From positions 1 through 64,000 of the forward strand of contig NZ_BBNN01000023.1 of the NCBI RefSeq assembly GCF_000829695.1: a stretch of 64,000 nucleotides of DNA, given 5' to 3'. The DNA is from Streptomyces sp. NBRC 110035. GTDB taxonomy: Bacteria; Actinomycetota; Actinomycetes; Streptomycetales; Streptomycetaceae. Made by a program: the position numbers and the translations under genes. The notes under the pieces were generated by a model. The model worked only from the letters and a program-made list of their open reading frames with translations, was not told where the DNA came from and made no database searches. Shown here piece after piece: positions 50,974 to 59,688 of the stretch. The first letter of the stretch is position 1, and each line of letters starts with the position of its first letter.

Positions 50974-52242
50974 GTGCAGCGGCGGGGCTTGGCAAGGACG
51001 ATCGCGGCGGTGTCCGCACTGGGACTGACGGGCGTCCTCGGCGGATGCGGCGTCGGAGGAGACTCCTCCGACGTCACCCTGGAACTGGTCGCCGCCGACT
51101 ACGGCACCGGCGTGGACAACAGCACGAAGAAGTACTGGGCCACGCTGACGGAGCAGTACGAGGCCGAACACCCGGGCGTGACGGTCGACGTCACCGTCCA
51201 CTCCTGGAACGACGTCGACCGCGAGGTCAAGGAGCGGGTCGAAGCGGGCGACCCGCCGGACATGGCCCAGATCGGCGCGTACGCCGACTACGCCGCCGAC
51301 GGACTGCTCTACAAGGCCGACGACGTGCTCTCCATCCCCGTACAGGCCGACTTCGTCGCGCAGCTGGCCACCGCGGGCCAGGTCAACGGCGTGCAGTACG
51401 GCATGCCGTTCGCCGCCTCCACCCGCGTGCTGTTCTACAGCAAGGCCCTGTTCGAGGACGCCGGCCTCACCCCGCCGCACACCTGGGCCGAACTCGCCGC
51501 GAACGCCGAGGTGCTGAAGGAGGAGGGCGTGAAGTACCCCTACGCGCTGCCCCTCGGCCCGGAGGAGGCGCAGGCCGAGACCATGCAGTGGCTGCTCGGC
51601 GGCAAGGGCGGCTACACCGACACCATGGGCGCCTACGCCTTCGACTCCGCGCAGAACACCGCGACCGTCACCTGGCTGAAGGACGAGCTGGTCGGCAAGG
51701 GCCTGACCGGTCCCGTCGCGCCCGGCGAACTCGACCGCGCCGACGCGTTCGCCGCCTTCGCCGCCGGTGACGTCGGCATGCTGAACGGCCACCCGTCGCT
51801 GGTCGGCATGGCCGAGCAGAAGGGTGTGGAGTTCGGCACCGTGCCGACACCGGGGGCCGACGAGGGGAGCCCGGCCACGCTCGGCGTCGCCGACTGGATG
51901 ATGGCCTTCAAGAAGAACGGCCACCGCGACGAGATCGGTGACTTCCTCGACTTCGTCTACAGCGAGGAGCACGTGCTCGAGTTCTCCCGCGCGTACGACC
52001 TGCTGCCGGTCACCACCTCCGCGTCCCGCGTGATGGAGGAGTCCACGGAGGACAGGAAACTCCGGCCCTTCCTCGACCAGCTGGCGACCGCGGAGCTCTA
52101 CCCGGTCGGCAACACCTCCTGGGCCGACGTCAACGCGGCCGTCAAGCAGCGGATCGGCAAGGCCGTGGCCCCGGGCGGCAGCCCCGAGGGCGTCCTGCGC
52201 CAGCTCCAGGCGACCGCCACACGCGCGGAGAGCGCGCAGTAG
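50974..52242 (+). CDS. Extracellular sugar-binding lipoprotein of an ABC importer
   Basis: Taken from GTG 50974 (VQRRGLARTIAAVSALGLTG, lipobox LGGC with Cys25) this is 422 residues; a TTG farther upstream is less likely. The mature protein has the cluster B substrate-binding fold: LTEQYEAEHPGVTVDVTVHS, DPPDMAQIGAYADYAADGLL, YGMPFAASTRVLFYSKALFE, AAGDVGMLNGHPSLVGM and GVADWMMAFKKNGHRDEIGD. It captures a sugar for an ABC importer. No permease genes follow, so it probably works with remote permeases and MsiK. It diverges from nagK across DasR-like sites. Confidence 0.9.
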   Translation: MQRRGLARTIAAVSALGLTGVLGGCGVGGDSSDVTLELVAADYGTGVDNSTKKYWATLTEQYEAEHPGVTVDVTVHSWNDVDREVKERVEAGDPPDMAQIGAYADYAADGLLYKADDVLSIPVQADFVAQLATAGQVNGVQYGMPFAASTRVLFYSKALFEDAGLTPPHTWAELAANAEVLKEEGVKYPYALPLGPEEAQAETMQWLLGGKGGYTDTMGAYAFDSAQNTATVTWLKDELVGKGLTGPVAPGELDRADAFAAFAAGDVGMLNGHPSLVGMAEQKGVEFGTVPTPGADEGSPATLGVADWMMAFKKNGHRDEIGDFLDFVYSEEHVLEFSRAYDLLPVTTSASRVMEESTEDRKLRPFLDQLATAELYPVGNTSWADVNAAVKQRIGKAVAPGGSPEGVLRQLQATATRAESAQ

Positions 52243-52309
52243 GACCGTCGGAGCCCGCAGCCCCTGCCGGGGCCCGGCGGCTGTCGGCGGCGAGGGCTAC
52301 CGTGCGGGT

Positions 52310-52663
<354 letters not shown>

Positions 52664-52740
52664 CGGAGCGCGCGGGACGGCAGGGGGGGGCCGACGGGAC
52701 ACGCGGGACCGGTCGGCGGAGCCGGCCGGCCGACCGCCGT

Positions 52741-52822
52741 GTCCGCGCGTTCCCGCAGCTCCGTGGCCTCGTCGCTGCCGCTGCACACCAGCAGCCCGGG
52801 GACGCCGTCCGAGCGGAGCGTG
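52741..52822. repeat. 82-bp duplicated fragment of otsB
   Basis: This non-coding segment matches 53036-53117, inside the 3' part of otsB, at 80 of 82 positions and in the same orientation. On the minus strand it would encode GVPGLLVCSGSDEATELRER, copied from the phosphatase. The spacer 52823-52948 between the copies holds short tandem words (GGTGCCC x3-4, GGTCGTGTCGGT x2). Confidence 0.9.
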
Positions 52823-52948
52823 CCGCAGGCGGCGTCCCCGCAGGGCGGAGCGTCGAACGTGGGCCGTTGGTGCCCGGTGCCCGGTGCCCGGTGCCTGGCG
52901 GTCGGCGTCGGCGTCGGTATCGGCGGTGGTGCCGGCCGGTCGTGTCGG

Positions 52949-53854
52949 TCAGCCGGTCGTGTCGGTGCGTGGGGGCAGGGCCCGCGCCAGCGCATCGAGC
53001 AGGTCGACGACCCCCTCGGGACCGTCGACCACCACGTCCGCGCGTTCCCGCAGCTCCGTGACCTCGTCGCTGCCGCTGCACACCAGCAGCCCGGGGACGC
53101 CGGCCGAGCGGAGCGTGTCGACGGCGGCGTAGGCGGGGAGGTCGCCCAGGTCGTCCCCGGCGTACAGGACGGTCCCGGCGCCGATCTCGCGGGCGTACTC
53201 CGCCAGGGCGACGCCCTTGTCCATGCCGGGCGGACGCAGCTCCAGGACCATGCGGCCGGGCTCGACGACCAGACCGTGCCGCTGCGCCAGTCCGGTCAGC
53301 GGCTCGCGCAGTGCCTCCAGGGCGGCCTGGGGATCGGCGGTCCTGCGGGTGTGGACGGCCACCGCGCGGCCCTTCTCCTCGGTCCAGGTGCCCTCCGGGG
53401 CGCCGGCCCGGTCGAGCAGCCCCGGCAGTTCCACGCGCACGGCGGCGACCCCGGGGTCCGGGGCGGGCGCGGTGATGTCGCCGGTGGCGGCGTTCCAGCG
53501 CTCGGCGCCGTAATGGCCGAGGACGACGAGGTGCTCCAGGCCGGGAACGTCCGCGAAGCCACCGTTGCGTACCGCCACCGCGGGCGGCCGGCCGGTGATC
53601 ACCGCCACGGAGGCCACCTCCGGGGCGAGCGCGGCGAGCGCGCGCACCGCGCCGGGATGGGCGCGGGCCTGCTCGGGGTCGGGCACGATCGGCGCGAGCG
53701 TCCCGTCGAAGTCGAGCGCGATCAGCGCCCTGCCCGGCCGCGCGATCAGCGCGTCGAGTCCTTCCCGTCCGGCCCGCGTGGCGGGCACCGGCAGGGTGCC
53801 GGAGGCGTCGGAGTGCGTGGCGTTCGGGTCCGTGGAGTCCTTGGGGCTGCCCAT
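52949..53854 (-). CDS. otsB: Trehalose-6-phosphate phosphatase
   Basis: This 301-residue HAD phosphatase starts at ATG 53854. Motif I is ALIALDFDGTLAPIVPDPEQ (nucleophile Asp and general-acid Asp), motif II lies in ASVAVITGRPP, the cap holds LVVLGHYGAERWNAATGD and EKGRAVAVHTRRT, and motifs III/IV are DKGVALAEYAREIGAGTVLY and AGDDLGDLPAYAAV. It dephosphorylates trehalose-6-P to trehalose. It lies downstream of otsA on the same strand, 275 bp away. Confidence 0.95.
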   Translation of the reverse strand: MGSPKDSTDPNATHSDASGTLPVPATRAGREGLDALIARPGRALIALDFDGTLAPIVPDPEQARAHPGAVRALAALAPEVASVAVITGRPPAVAVRNGGFADVPGLEHLVVLGHYGAERWNAATGDITAPAPDPGVAAVRVELPGLLDRAGAPEGTWTEEKGRAVAVHTRRTADPQAALEALREPLTGLAQRHGLVVEPGRMVLELRPPGMDKGVALAEYAREIGAGTVLYAGDDLGDLPAYAAVDTLRSAGVPGLLVCSGSDEVTELRERADVVVDGPEGVVDLLDALARALPPRTDTTG

Positions 53855-54129
53855 ACCGTCAACCTATCCGCGCCTGCCCGTCCCCACGCCTGCACGACCG
53901 GCCGTCCAGGGGGACCGGGAGGCACACCGGGCGGCAGACCGGGAGGTGCCGGGAGCCGGAAGGGGAGCCGACGAAGGGTCGGCAGGTCTCCCCCGGCTCC
54001 GTGAGCAGAGGTGTGGCACAGCGGGGGGCCACACCGACGTCCGCAGCCCCGCGCACCGGCCCTCGCGCAGCCGCGTCGGCCGGGCCGCGCCGACCGGAGC
54101 CGCCACCCGCGGAGGCGGGGCCGCAGGCC

Positions 54130-55554
54130 TCAGTTTCCGTCCCGCAGGGCGTTCAGCTGCTCCAGGAACCACTGCTCCGGCGGCAGCGCGGTCGCCGCCC
54201 CGGCCAGGCGCCCGGCACGCTCGGTCCGCTCCTCCGGGCTCATCACGAGCCCCTCGTGCAGGGCCCGCGCGGTGTCGACCACGTCGTACGGGTTGACGGT
54301 GATCGCGTCCTCGCCCAGCTCCTCGTACGCCCCCGCCTCCCGGGACAGCACCAGCGCGCAGCCCCCTTCGGACAGGATCGGGATCTCCTTGGCGACCAGG
54401 TTCATCCCGTCCCGGATGGGGTTGACCAGCGCCACGTCGGCCAGCCGGTACGCGGCCAGGGAGCGCGCGAAGTCGTCCCGGACGTGCAGGACGACCGGAC
54501 GCCAGCCCGGGGTCCCGTACCGCTCGTTGATCTCGTCGGCGACCCGCTGCACCTCGGCCGTGTAGTCGCGGTACACGGCGAGATCCTGCCGGGAGGGGTA
54601 GGCGAAGGCGACGTGCACGACCCGTTCGCGCCACTCGGGGTGGTCGTCGAGGAGCTGCCGGTACGCGAGCAGGCCGCGCACGATGTTCTTCGACAGCTCG
54701 GTCCGGTCGACCCGGACGACGGCCTTGCGCGCGGTCCCGTCGGGAGCCGTGCCGATCTCCTCGCGGAGCGTGGCGATCCGCTCCTCGACGTCCGCCTCGT
54801 GCGCCCGGCCGCGCAGGAAGTCCGCGTCGGCACCCAGCCCGTGCACCCCGATCGCGGTCTTCCCGAGCCCGCCGGCGAACCGCTCGCAGCACGCGGTGAA
54901 CGCGTCCGCCCAGCGCCGGGTCAGGAAGCCGAGCCGGTCCGCGCCCAGCATCCCGCGCAGCACCTGCCCGGCGATGTCGTCGGGCAGGATCCGGAAGTAC
55001 TCCGGCGGCGCCCACGGCGTGTGCGAGAAGTGGCCGATGCGCAGGTCGGGGCGGAGCTCCCGGAGCAGCCCCGGGACCAGCGTCAGGTGGTAGTCCTGCA
55101 CCACCACCGCGGCACCCTGCGCCGCCTCCTCGGCCAGCGCCTCGGCGAACGCCCGGTTGTAGGCCTCGTACGACGCCCACTGCCGGCGGAACTCCGCGTC
55201 GAAGACGGGCTCCAGCGGCGTCTGGTACAGCATGTGGTGCACGAACCAGAGCACCGAGTTCGCGATGCCGTTGTACGCGTCGGCGTGCACGTCCGCGGGG
55301 ATGTCCAGCATCCGCACGCCGTTCTCGCCGACCCCGCGCCGCACCGCCTCGCGGTCGCTGTCGGACAGCGCCGAGCACACCCACAGCGCGCCCGCGTCGG
55401 GTCCGATGGCCGACAGCCCGGACACCAGCCCGCCGCCGCCCCGCCTGGCGCGCAGCGAACCGTCCTCGTCCACCGTGTACGAAACGGGGCCGCGGTTCGA
55501 CGCGACCAGCACCCGAGCGTTCCGAGCGTCCTGACCAGCCTGCATGGAAGCCAT
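54130..55554 (-). CDS. otsA: Trehalose-6-phosphate synthase (GT20)
   Basis: This 474-residue GT-B enzyme condenses UDP/GDP-glucose with glucose-6-P. Family marks are VLVASNRGPVSYTVDEDG, GGGGLVSGLSAIGPDAGALW, AYNGIANSVLWFVHHMLYQ, VVVQDYHLTLVPGLLRELRP, GHFSHTPWAPPEYFRILPDD, VVRVDRTELSKNIVRGLLAY and VALVNPIRDGMNLVAKEIPI. Length is normal. With otsB and gpgS it forms an osmolyte/compatible-solute neighbourhood. Confidence 0.96.
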   Translation of the reverse strand: MASMQAGQDARNARVLVASNRGPVSYTVDEDGSLRARRGGGGLVSGLSAIGPDAGALWVCSALSDSDREAVRRGVGENGVRMLDIPADVHADAYNGIANSVLWFVHHMLYQTPLEPVFDAEFRRQWASYEAYNRAFAEALAEEAAQGAAVVVQDYHLTLVPGLLRELRPDLRIGHFSHTPWAPPEYFRILPDDIAGQVLRGMLGADRLGFLTRRWADAFTACCERFAGGLGKTAIGVHGLGADADFLRGRAHEADVEERIATLREEIGTAPDGTARKAVVRVDRTELSKNIVRGLLAYRQLLDDHPEWRERVVHVAFAYPSRQDLAVYRDYTAEVQRVADEINERYGTPGWRPVVLHVRDDFARSLAAYRLADVALVNPIRDGMNLVAKEIPILSEGGCALVLSREAGAYEELGEDAITVNPYDVVDTARALHEGLVMSPEERTERAGRLAGAATALPPEQWFLEQLNALRDGN

Positions 55555-55691
55555 ACGCCCAACCTAGCCCGCCTTTGAAACGCTCAAACGTACGGATCGG
55601 CCACGGACGGGCCAGCGGATCGGCCGGATCCGGCCGGATGCCCCCGGAAGGCCGGGCCAAGCGCCTCGGTCCGGGCCGCGGGCCGTCGTGG

Positions 55692-56666
55692 TCAGGCCAC
55701 CCGGCGGGACTGGTACTCGGCTATCTCCGTCATCGGAGGGCGCTCCTGGGTGTCCACCGGGTGGGTGCGCGGCTCGAAGCCGGTGCCGGTGCGTTCGAAC
55801 TGGGTCAGAGCGGGGCGGAGCAGGTGGCTGCGGGCCAGCCGGAGGTGGGCGGTGCGGTAGATCGCGGCGGACATGCGGCCGAGGGCCTGGCCGTCCTGGT
55901 GCCGGTGCTTGCGCACACCGACGTCGACCTGGGCGAGGGCGTCCAGGCCCACCAGGTGCAGGGCGTCGACCAGCGTGCCCAGCTCGACGCCGTAGCCGAC
56001 GGGGAAGGGCAGCCGTTCCAGGAGCGAGCGGCGGGCCGCGTACTCGCCGCCCAGCGGCTGCACGAAGCCGGCCAGCCGCGGCCAGTGCAGGTTGAGCAGC
56101 GGGCGCGCCACCAGTTCCGTGACCCGGCCGCCCTGGGCGGCGGCGTCGCCCAGGGGCCGGTCGTACATGGCCTTCACCAGCTGCACGTCCGGCTCCGTGA
56201 GCAGGGGGCCGACGATGCCGGCGACGAAGTCGGCGGAGAACTCCCTGAGGTCCGCGTCGACGAAACAGACGATGTCCCCCCGGGTGACCAGCAGGGAGCG
56301 CCACAGCACCTCGCCCTTGCCGGGCACGGCGGGTATGCGGGGCAGGATCGTGTCCCGGTGCACCACGGCCGCGCCCGCCGCCGCGGCCGCCCGGGCCGTG
56401 CCGTCGGTCGAGCCGGAGTCCACGACCACGATCTCGTCGACCAACGGGACCCCCAGCATCAGGTCGTGCCGGATCGTCGTGACGATCTCCCCGACCGTCG
56501 CCTCCTCGTTGAGCGCGGGCAGCACCACGCTCACCGTCTGTCCCGTGGCGCGCCTGGCGGCCAGGAGGCGGTGCATCGGGCGGTCGCTCACGGACCAGGA
56601 GCGGTGGGCCAGCCAACGCTCGACTTCTTCCAGCACGGTCAGCGGCTCCTCAGTCCTGTGGTCCAT
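55692..56666 (-). CDS. gpgS: Glucosyl-3-phosphoglycerate synthase
   Basis: This 324-residue GT-A glycosyltransferase starts at ATG 56666 with AGAGGA upstream. Signatures are TVSVVLPALNEEATVGEIVT, IVVVDSGSTDGTARAAAAAG, DIVCFVDADLREFSADFVAG (the metal-binding DxD-type site), FVQPLGGEYAARRSLLERLP and FPVGYGVELGTLVDALHLVG. It makes glucosyl-3-phosphoglycerate, the first step towards glucosylglycerate (and methylglucose polysaccharides in mycobacteria). In the promoter region a 30-bp unit is perfectly repeated (56695-56724, 56725-56753). Confidence 0.9.
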   Translation of the reverse strand: MDHRTEEPLTVLEEVERWLAHRSWSVSDRPMHRLLAARRATGQTVSVVLPALNEEATVGEIVTTIRHDLMLGVPLVDEIVVVDSGSTDGTARAAAAAGAAVVHRDTILPRIPAVPGKGEVLWRSLLVTRGDIVCFVDADLREFSADFVAGIVGPLLTEPDVQLVKAMYDRPLGDAAAQGGRVTELVARPLLNLHWPRLAGFVQPLGGEYAARRSLLERLPFPVGYGVELGTLVDALHLVGLDALAQVDVGVRKHRHQDGQALGRMSAAIYRTAHLRLARSHLLRPALTQFERTGTGFEPRTHPVDTQERPPMTEIAEYQSRRVA

Positions 56667-56694
56667 AGATCCTCTGGCCCATACTCCTGCGGTG

Positions 56695-56754
56695 CTCCTG
56701 CGGTCCGTACACCGGTGGTCCGTACTCCTGCGGTCCGTACACCGGTGGTCCGTG
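56695..56754. repeat. Two tandem 30-bp units upstream of gpgS
   Basis: The unit CTCCTGCGGTCCGTACACCG-GTGGTCCGTA occurs twice head to tail with one mismatch at the last base. It lies 28-88 bp before the gpgS start codon. Confidence 0.85.
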
Positions 56755-56911
56755 CCCCCGTGATCCGTCTCGCGGTTCGGACGTGCTCTCTGCACCGTCC
56801 TGGCCTTCGGTTACAGTCTTGGACAACGCGGATGGCCACGCACATCGGGGGTCGCGACCTCCTCCGGTCCTCGTCCGCGCCGCACGACCGCATGACGGAC
56901 AACCGAATACA

Positions 56912-57115
56912 GCTCATCCAGAGGGGCAGAGGGAAACGGCCCGATGAAGCCCCGGCAACCCTCCAGCCGGTTCTCGTAGATCACCGTCGATCGACGATCC
57001 AGCAGCGCACCGCGCGGTGGATCGCGCACGTGTCGCTGATCGTTCTCGCGAGGCTCCCGGCTAGGGAAGGTGCCAAATCCGTCTCACGGCGAGATGCGTC
57101 GTGAGGAAGATGAGG
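56912..57115 (+). ncRNA. SAM riboswitch (SAM-I/SAM-IV type) upstream of thrC
   Basis: The leader carries the S-box core: CTCATC (56913-56918) pairs with GATGAG (57109-57114) as P1. Between them are CCAGAGGGGCAGAGGGAAAC, GGCCCGATGAAGCCCCGGCA then ACCCTCC, and AAGGTGCCAAATCC. A hairpin CTCACG/CGTGAG follows. The order and sequence are diagnostic of SAM-binding riboswitches; several peripheral details fit the actinobacterial SAM-IV variant. The 3' strand of P1 overlaps GAGGAG, the probable ribosome site of the next gene, so SAM binding should block translation initiation. Confidence 0.88.
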
Positions 57116-57134
57116 AGAAAGGGCCTCGCCTCAC

Positions 57135-58457
57135 ATGGCTGTGCAGACTGTCACAAGCACCACCGAATCCGCCGGCTCCGCCGAGCGCTCCGGTTCCGCC
57201 GCACCCTCCGTCGACCTCGGCCCCGCCGCCGCGCTGTCCTGCCGCGAGTGCGGCCACCGCGTGCCGCTCGGTCCCGTCTTCGCCTGCGAGGAGTGTTTCG
57301 GCCCGCTGGAGATCGCCTACGACTTCTCGGCCTACGACACCGAGGAACTGCGCCGGCGCATCGAAGCGGGTCCCGCGAACATCTGGCGCTACGCGCCGCT
57401 GCTGCCCGTCCCCGCCGACGTGGCGACCAAGCCGAACATCAACCCGGGCTGGACCAAGCTCGTCCAGGCCGACAACCTCGCCCGCGAGCTCGGCGTCACC
57501 GGCGGCCTGTACGTCAAGGACGACTCCGGCAACCCGACGCACTCCTTCAAGGACCGGGTCGTCGCCCAGGCCCTGGAGGCCGCCCGTGCCTTCGGCTTCA
57601 CCACCCTCTCCTGCTCCTCCACGGGCAACCTCGCCGGTGCCGTCGGCGCCGCCGCCGCCCGTGCCGGACTGCGCTCCTGCGTGTTCATCCCGCACGACCT
57701 GGAGCAGGGCAAGGTCGTCATGGCCGCCGTCTACGGCGGTGAGCTCGTCGGAATCGAGGGCAACTACGACGACGTGAACCGCTTCTGCTCCGAGCTGATC
57801 GGCGACCCGGCCGGCGAGGGCTGGGGCTTCGTCAACGTCAACCTCCGGCCGTACTACGCCGAGGGCTCCAAGACCCTCGCGTACGAGATCTGCGAGCAGC
57901 TCGGCTGGCGGCTGCCCGACCAGATCGTCGTCCCGATCGCCTCCGGCTCGCAGCTCACGAAGATAGACAAGGGGCTGCGGGAGCTGATCGAGCTCGGCCT
58001 CGTCGAGGACAGGCCGTACAAGATCTTCGGCGCCCAGGCCGAGGGCTGCTCGCCGGTGTCGACCGCGTACAAGGCGGGCCACGACGTCGTCCGGCCGCAG
58101 AAGCCGAAGACCATCGCCAAGTCGCTCGCCATCGGCAACCCCGCCGACGGCCCGTACGTCCTGGACATCGCGCGCCGCACCGGCGGCGCGGTGGAGGACG
58201 TGACGGACGAGCAGGTCGTGGAGGCCATCAGACTGCTCGCCCGGACCGAGGGCATCTTCGCGGAGACCGCGGGCGGCGTGACCGTCGGCGTCACCAAGAA
58301 GCTGATCGAGAACGGCGACCTGGACCCGTCCCTGACCACCGTCGTCCTCAACACCGGCGACGGTCTCAAGACGCTGGACGCGGTGGCCGACACCGGCCTG
58401 ACCGCGACCATCCGCCCGAACCTGGACTCCTTCCGAGAGGCTGGCCTCAGCTCATGA
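57135..58457 (+). CDS. thrC: Threonine synthase-family PLP enzyme, probably MetM-like homocysteine synthase
   Basis: This 440-residue fold-type II PLP enzyme starts at ATG 57135. A short zinc-ribbon-like N-terminus (LSCRECGHRVPLGPVFACEE, then CFGPLEIAYD) precedes the core with PLP-lysine motif VKDDSGNPTHSFKDRVVAQA, the phosphate loop TLSCSSTGNLAGAVGAAA and VPIASGSQLTKIDKGLRELI. By family it would turn O-phosphohomoserine into threonine. A SAM riboswitch and an overlapping sulfur-carrier gene argue instead for homocysteine formation, as reported (from memory) for streptomycete MetM/MetO. Sequence alone cannot separate the two reactions. Confidence 0.85.
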   Translation: MAVQTVTSTTESAGSAERSGSAAPSVDLGPAAALSCRECGHRVPLGPVFACEECFGPLEIAYDFSAYDTEELRRRIEAGPANIWRYAPLLPVPADVATKPNINPGWTKLVQADNLARELGVTGGLYVKDDSGNPTHSFKDRVVAQALEAARAFGFTTLSCSSTGNLAGAVGAAAARAGLRSCVFIPHDLEQGKVVMAAVYGGELVGIEGNYDDVNRFCSELIGDPAGEGWGFVNVNLRPYYAEGSKTLAYEICEQLGWRLPDQIVVPIASGSQLTKIDKGLRELIELGLVEDRPYKIFGAQAEGCSPVSTAYKAGHDVVRPQKPKTIAKSLAIGNPADGPYVLDIARRTGGAVEDVTDEQVVEAIRLLARTEGIFAETAGGVTVGVTKKLIENGDLDPSLTTVVLNTGDGLKTLDAVADTGLTATIRPNLDSFREAGLSS

Positions 58458-58729
58458 GCGTGACCGTCCGCATCCCCACCATCCTGCGCACCTACACCGG
58501 CGGCAAGGCCGAGGTCGACGCCCAGGGCGCCACCCTCGGCGACGTCATCGCCGACCTGGAGAAGAACCACACCGGGATCGCCGCCCGCGTCCTCGACGAC
58601 CAGGGCAAGCTGCGCCGCTTCGTCAACGTCTACGTCAACGACGACGACGTCCGCTTCGAGCAGGGCCTCCAGACCGCGACGCCGGACGGCGCGGGCGTGT
58701 CGATCATTCCGGCCGTCGCCGGCGGCTGA
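58454..58729 (+). CDS. MoaD/ThiS-like sulfur carrier protein (MetO-like)
   Basis: This 91-residue ubiquitin-fold protein ends in the diagnostic Gly-Gly (SIIPAVAGG), where a thiocarboxylate is formed. Other marks are VTVRIPTILRTYTGGKAEVD, LGDVIADLEKNHTGIAARVL, and RRFVNVYVNDDDVRFEQGLQ. Its ATG overlaps the stop of the threonine-synthase-family gene (ATGA), so one riboswitch controls both. The partner suggests it delivers sulfur to that enzyme; alternatives are a CysO-type cysteine pathway or a general carrier. Confidence 0.92.
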   Translation: MSVTVRIPTILRTYTGGKAEVDAQGATLGDVIADLEKNHTGIAARVLDDQGKLRRFVNVYVNDDDVRFEQGLQTATPDGAGVSIIPAVAGG

Positions 58730-58790
58730 CGGCGGCTGCCGACAGCTGATCATTTCCATCGGTAACCGGTGTGACCGAGCGTTCATCGGA

Positions 58791-58823
58791 TTGCCCCTTC
58801 CGCGAGAGAAGCGGAGGGGGCAA
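58791..58823 (+). terminator. Hairpin terminator of the riboswitch operon
   Basis: TTGCCCCTTCCGC (58791-58803) pairs with GCGGAGGGGGCAA (58811-58823), one G-T pair included, around a GAGAGAA loop. Confidence 0.75.
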
Positions 58824-59040
58824 TTCCGTGGGATTGAACGCGATAGAGTTGGGGAACGCGGTCCCGACTCCCCTATCGGGAACCATTAATTCCTGCCGCC
58901 CGCCCGACTGGATACAGTCAAAGTCCGGGCCTGTTCTGCGGCATTTGCGTGTTGTGTCCGGTCCGACTCGCCCTGAAAGCGGACGAATTGCCGTCGCATT
59001 CCGGCCCGGCGGCGCCGAGATTTCTCGTCCGACTGACCTG

Positions 59041-59068
59041 TTGCAGAGGGCAGTTGGGCAGATACATT
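59041..59068 (+). promoter_or_regulatory. Candidate promoter of the cold-shock gene
   Basis: TTGCAG (59041-59046) and TACATT (59063-59068) are 16 bp apart, a fair housekeeping-type match. It would give a leader of about 105 nt. Confidence 0.45.
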
Positions 59069-59128
59069 CAGCCGCGGTCGACGCGTTCCGGCGCACGCCC
59101 CCAACCGTTTGGGGAGTGAGGTCTGACC

Positions 59129-59151
59129 CGGATCCGCGAAGTGCGGATCCG
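59129..59151 (+). promoter_or_regulatory. Leader hairpin 30 nt before the cold-shock start codon
   Basis: CGGATCCGC-GAAGT-GCGGATCCG is a perfect 9-bp stem. In the leader of a cold-shock gene, such a structure could affect stability or translation with temperature; this is inference. Confidence 0.4.
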
Positions 59152-59180
59152 TGCAAGGGCCAGTAATAGGGGAGTTAGGC

Positions 59181-59384
59181 ATGGCTCAGGGCACCGTCAA
59201 GTGGTTCAACGCGGAGAAGGGGTACGGCTTCATCGCGGTCGACGGTGGTGCGGATGTTTTCGTCCACTACAGCGCGATCCAGATGGACGGCTACCGCACC
59301 CTTGAAGAGGGCCAGCGGGTCGAGTTCGAGATCTCGCAGGGCCAGAAGGGCCCGCAGGCCGACATGGTTCGCGTCACCGCCTGA
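59181..59384 (+). CDS. Cold-shock domain protein (CspA family)
   Basis: This 67-residue protein starts at ATG 59181 behind GGGGAG ([20 protein letters not shown]); an ATG 30 bp upstream only adds unrelated residues. RNP1 is KGYGFI and RNP2 is VFVHYSAI, followed by [20 protein letters not shown]. The single OB fold binds single-stranded RNA/DNA as an RNA chaperone. Streptomycetes have many csp paralogues, so no symbol is given. A strong terminator follows. Confidence 0.95.
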   Translation: MAQGTVKWFNAEKGYGFIAVDGGADVFVHYSAIQMDGYRTLEEGQRVEFEISQGQKGPQADMVRVTA

Positions 59385-59420
59385 ACGCGCTACCAGCAAC
59401 CACGAGAATTTTCCTGCCGA

Positions 59421-59466
59421 CGAAGGGCTCGTGCCTCCGGGGTCACCCGGGGGCGCGAGCCCTTCG
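59421..59466 (+). terminator. Hairpin terminator of the cold-shock gene
   Basis: CGAAGGGCTCG (59421-59431) pairs with CGAGCCCTTCG (59456-59466), with a second inner GC stem. Confidence 0.75.
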
Positions 59467-59688
59467 CCCTGCCCGCACCGTCCCTCCCGCCGGCCCGCGT
59501 GTCGCCCCCTCCCCCTGCCGCCTGTCGCCGGTCCGTCTGCTGCCGGTCCGCCCGCCCTCTCCCACTGGTCCGTCTCCCGCCGCTCCGCCTGCCGTCCGTT
59601 CGTCCGTCCGGTGGCCGCTCCTCCGCCCGCTGTCCGTCTCGTCCGGGTGTTCGCGGGGGGCTGAGTCTCCCGCCGATCCGCGAAGGCG

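Larger units (their letters stand above)
58824..59180. other. Leader and promoter region of the cold-shock gene
   Basis: The stretch is A/T-richer than its surroundings. A candidate promoter (59041-59068) and a leader hairpin (59129-59151) are visible. The open frame crossing it lacks codon bias and a ribosome site, so I do not call a gene. Confidence 0.5.

Noticed and set aside
58771..59166. 131-codon frame before the cold-shock gene
   Set aside because: No GC bias at third positions and no ribosome site; it covers the terminator, promoter and leader hairpin of flanking genes.
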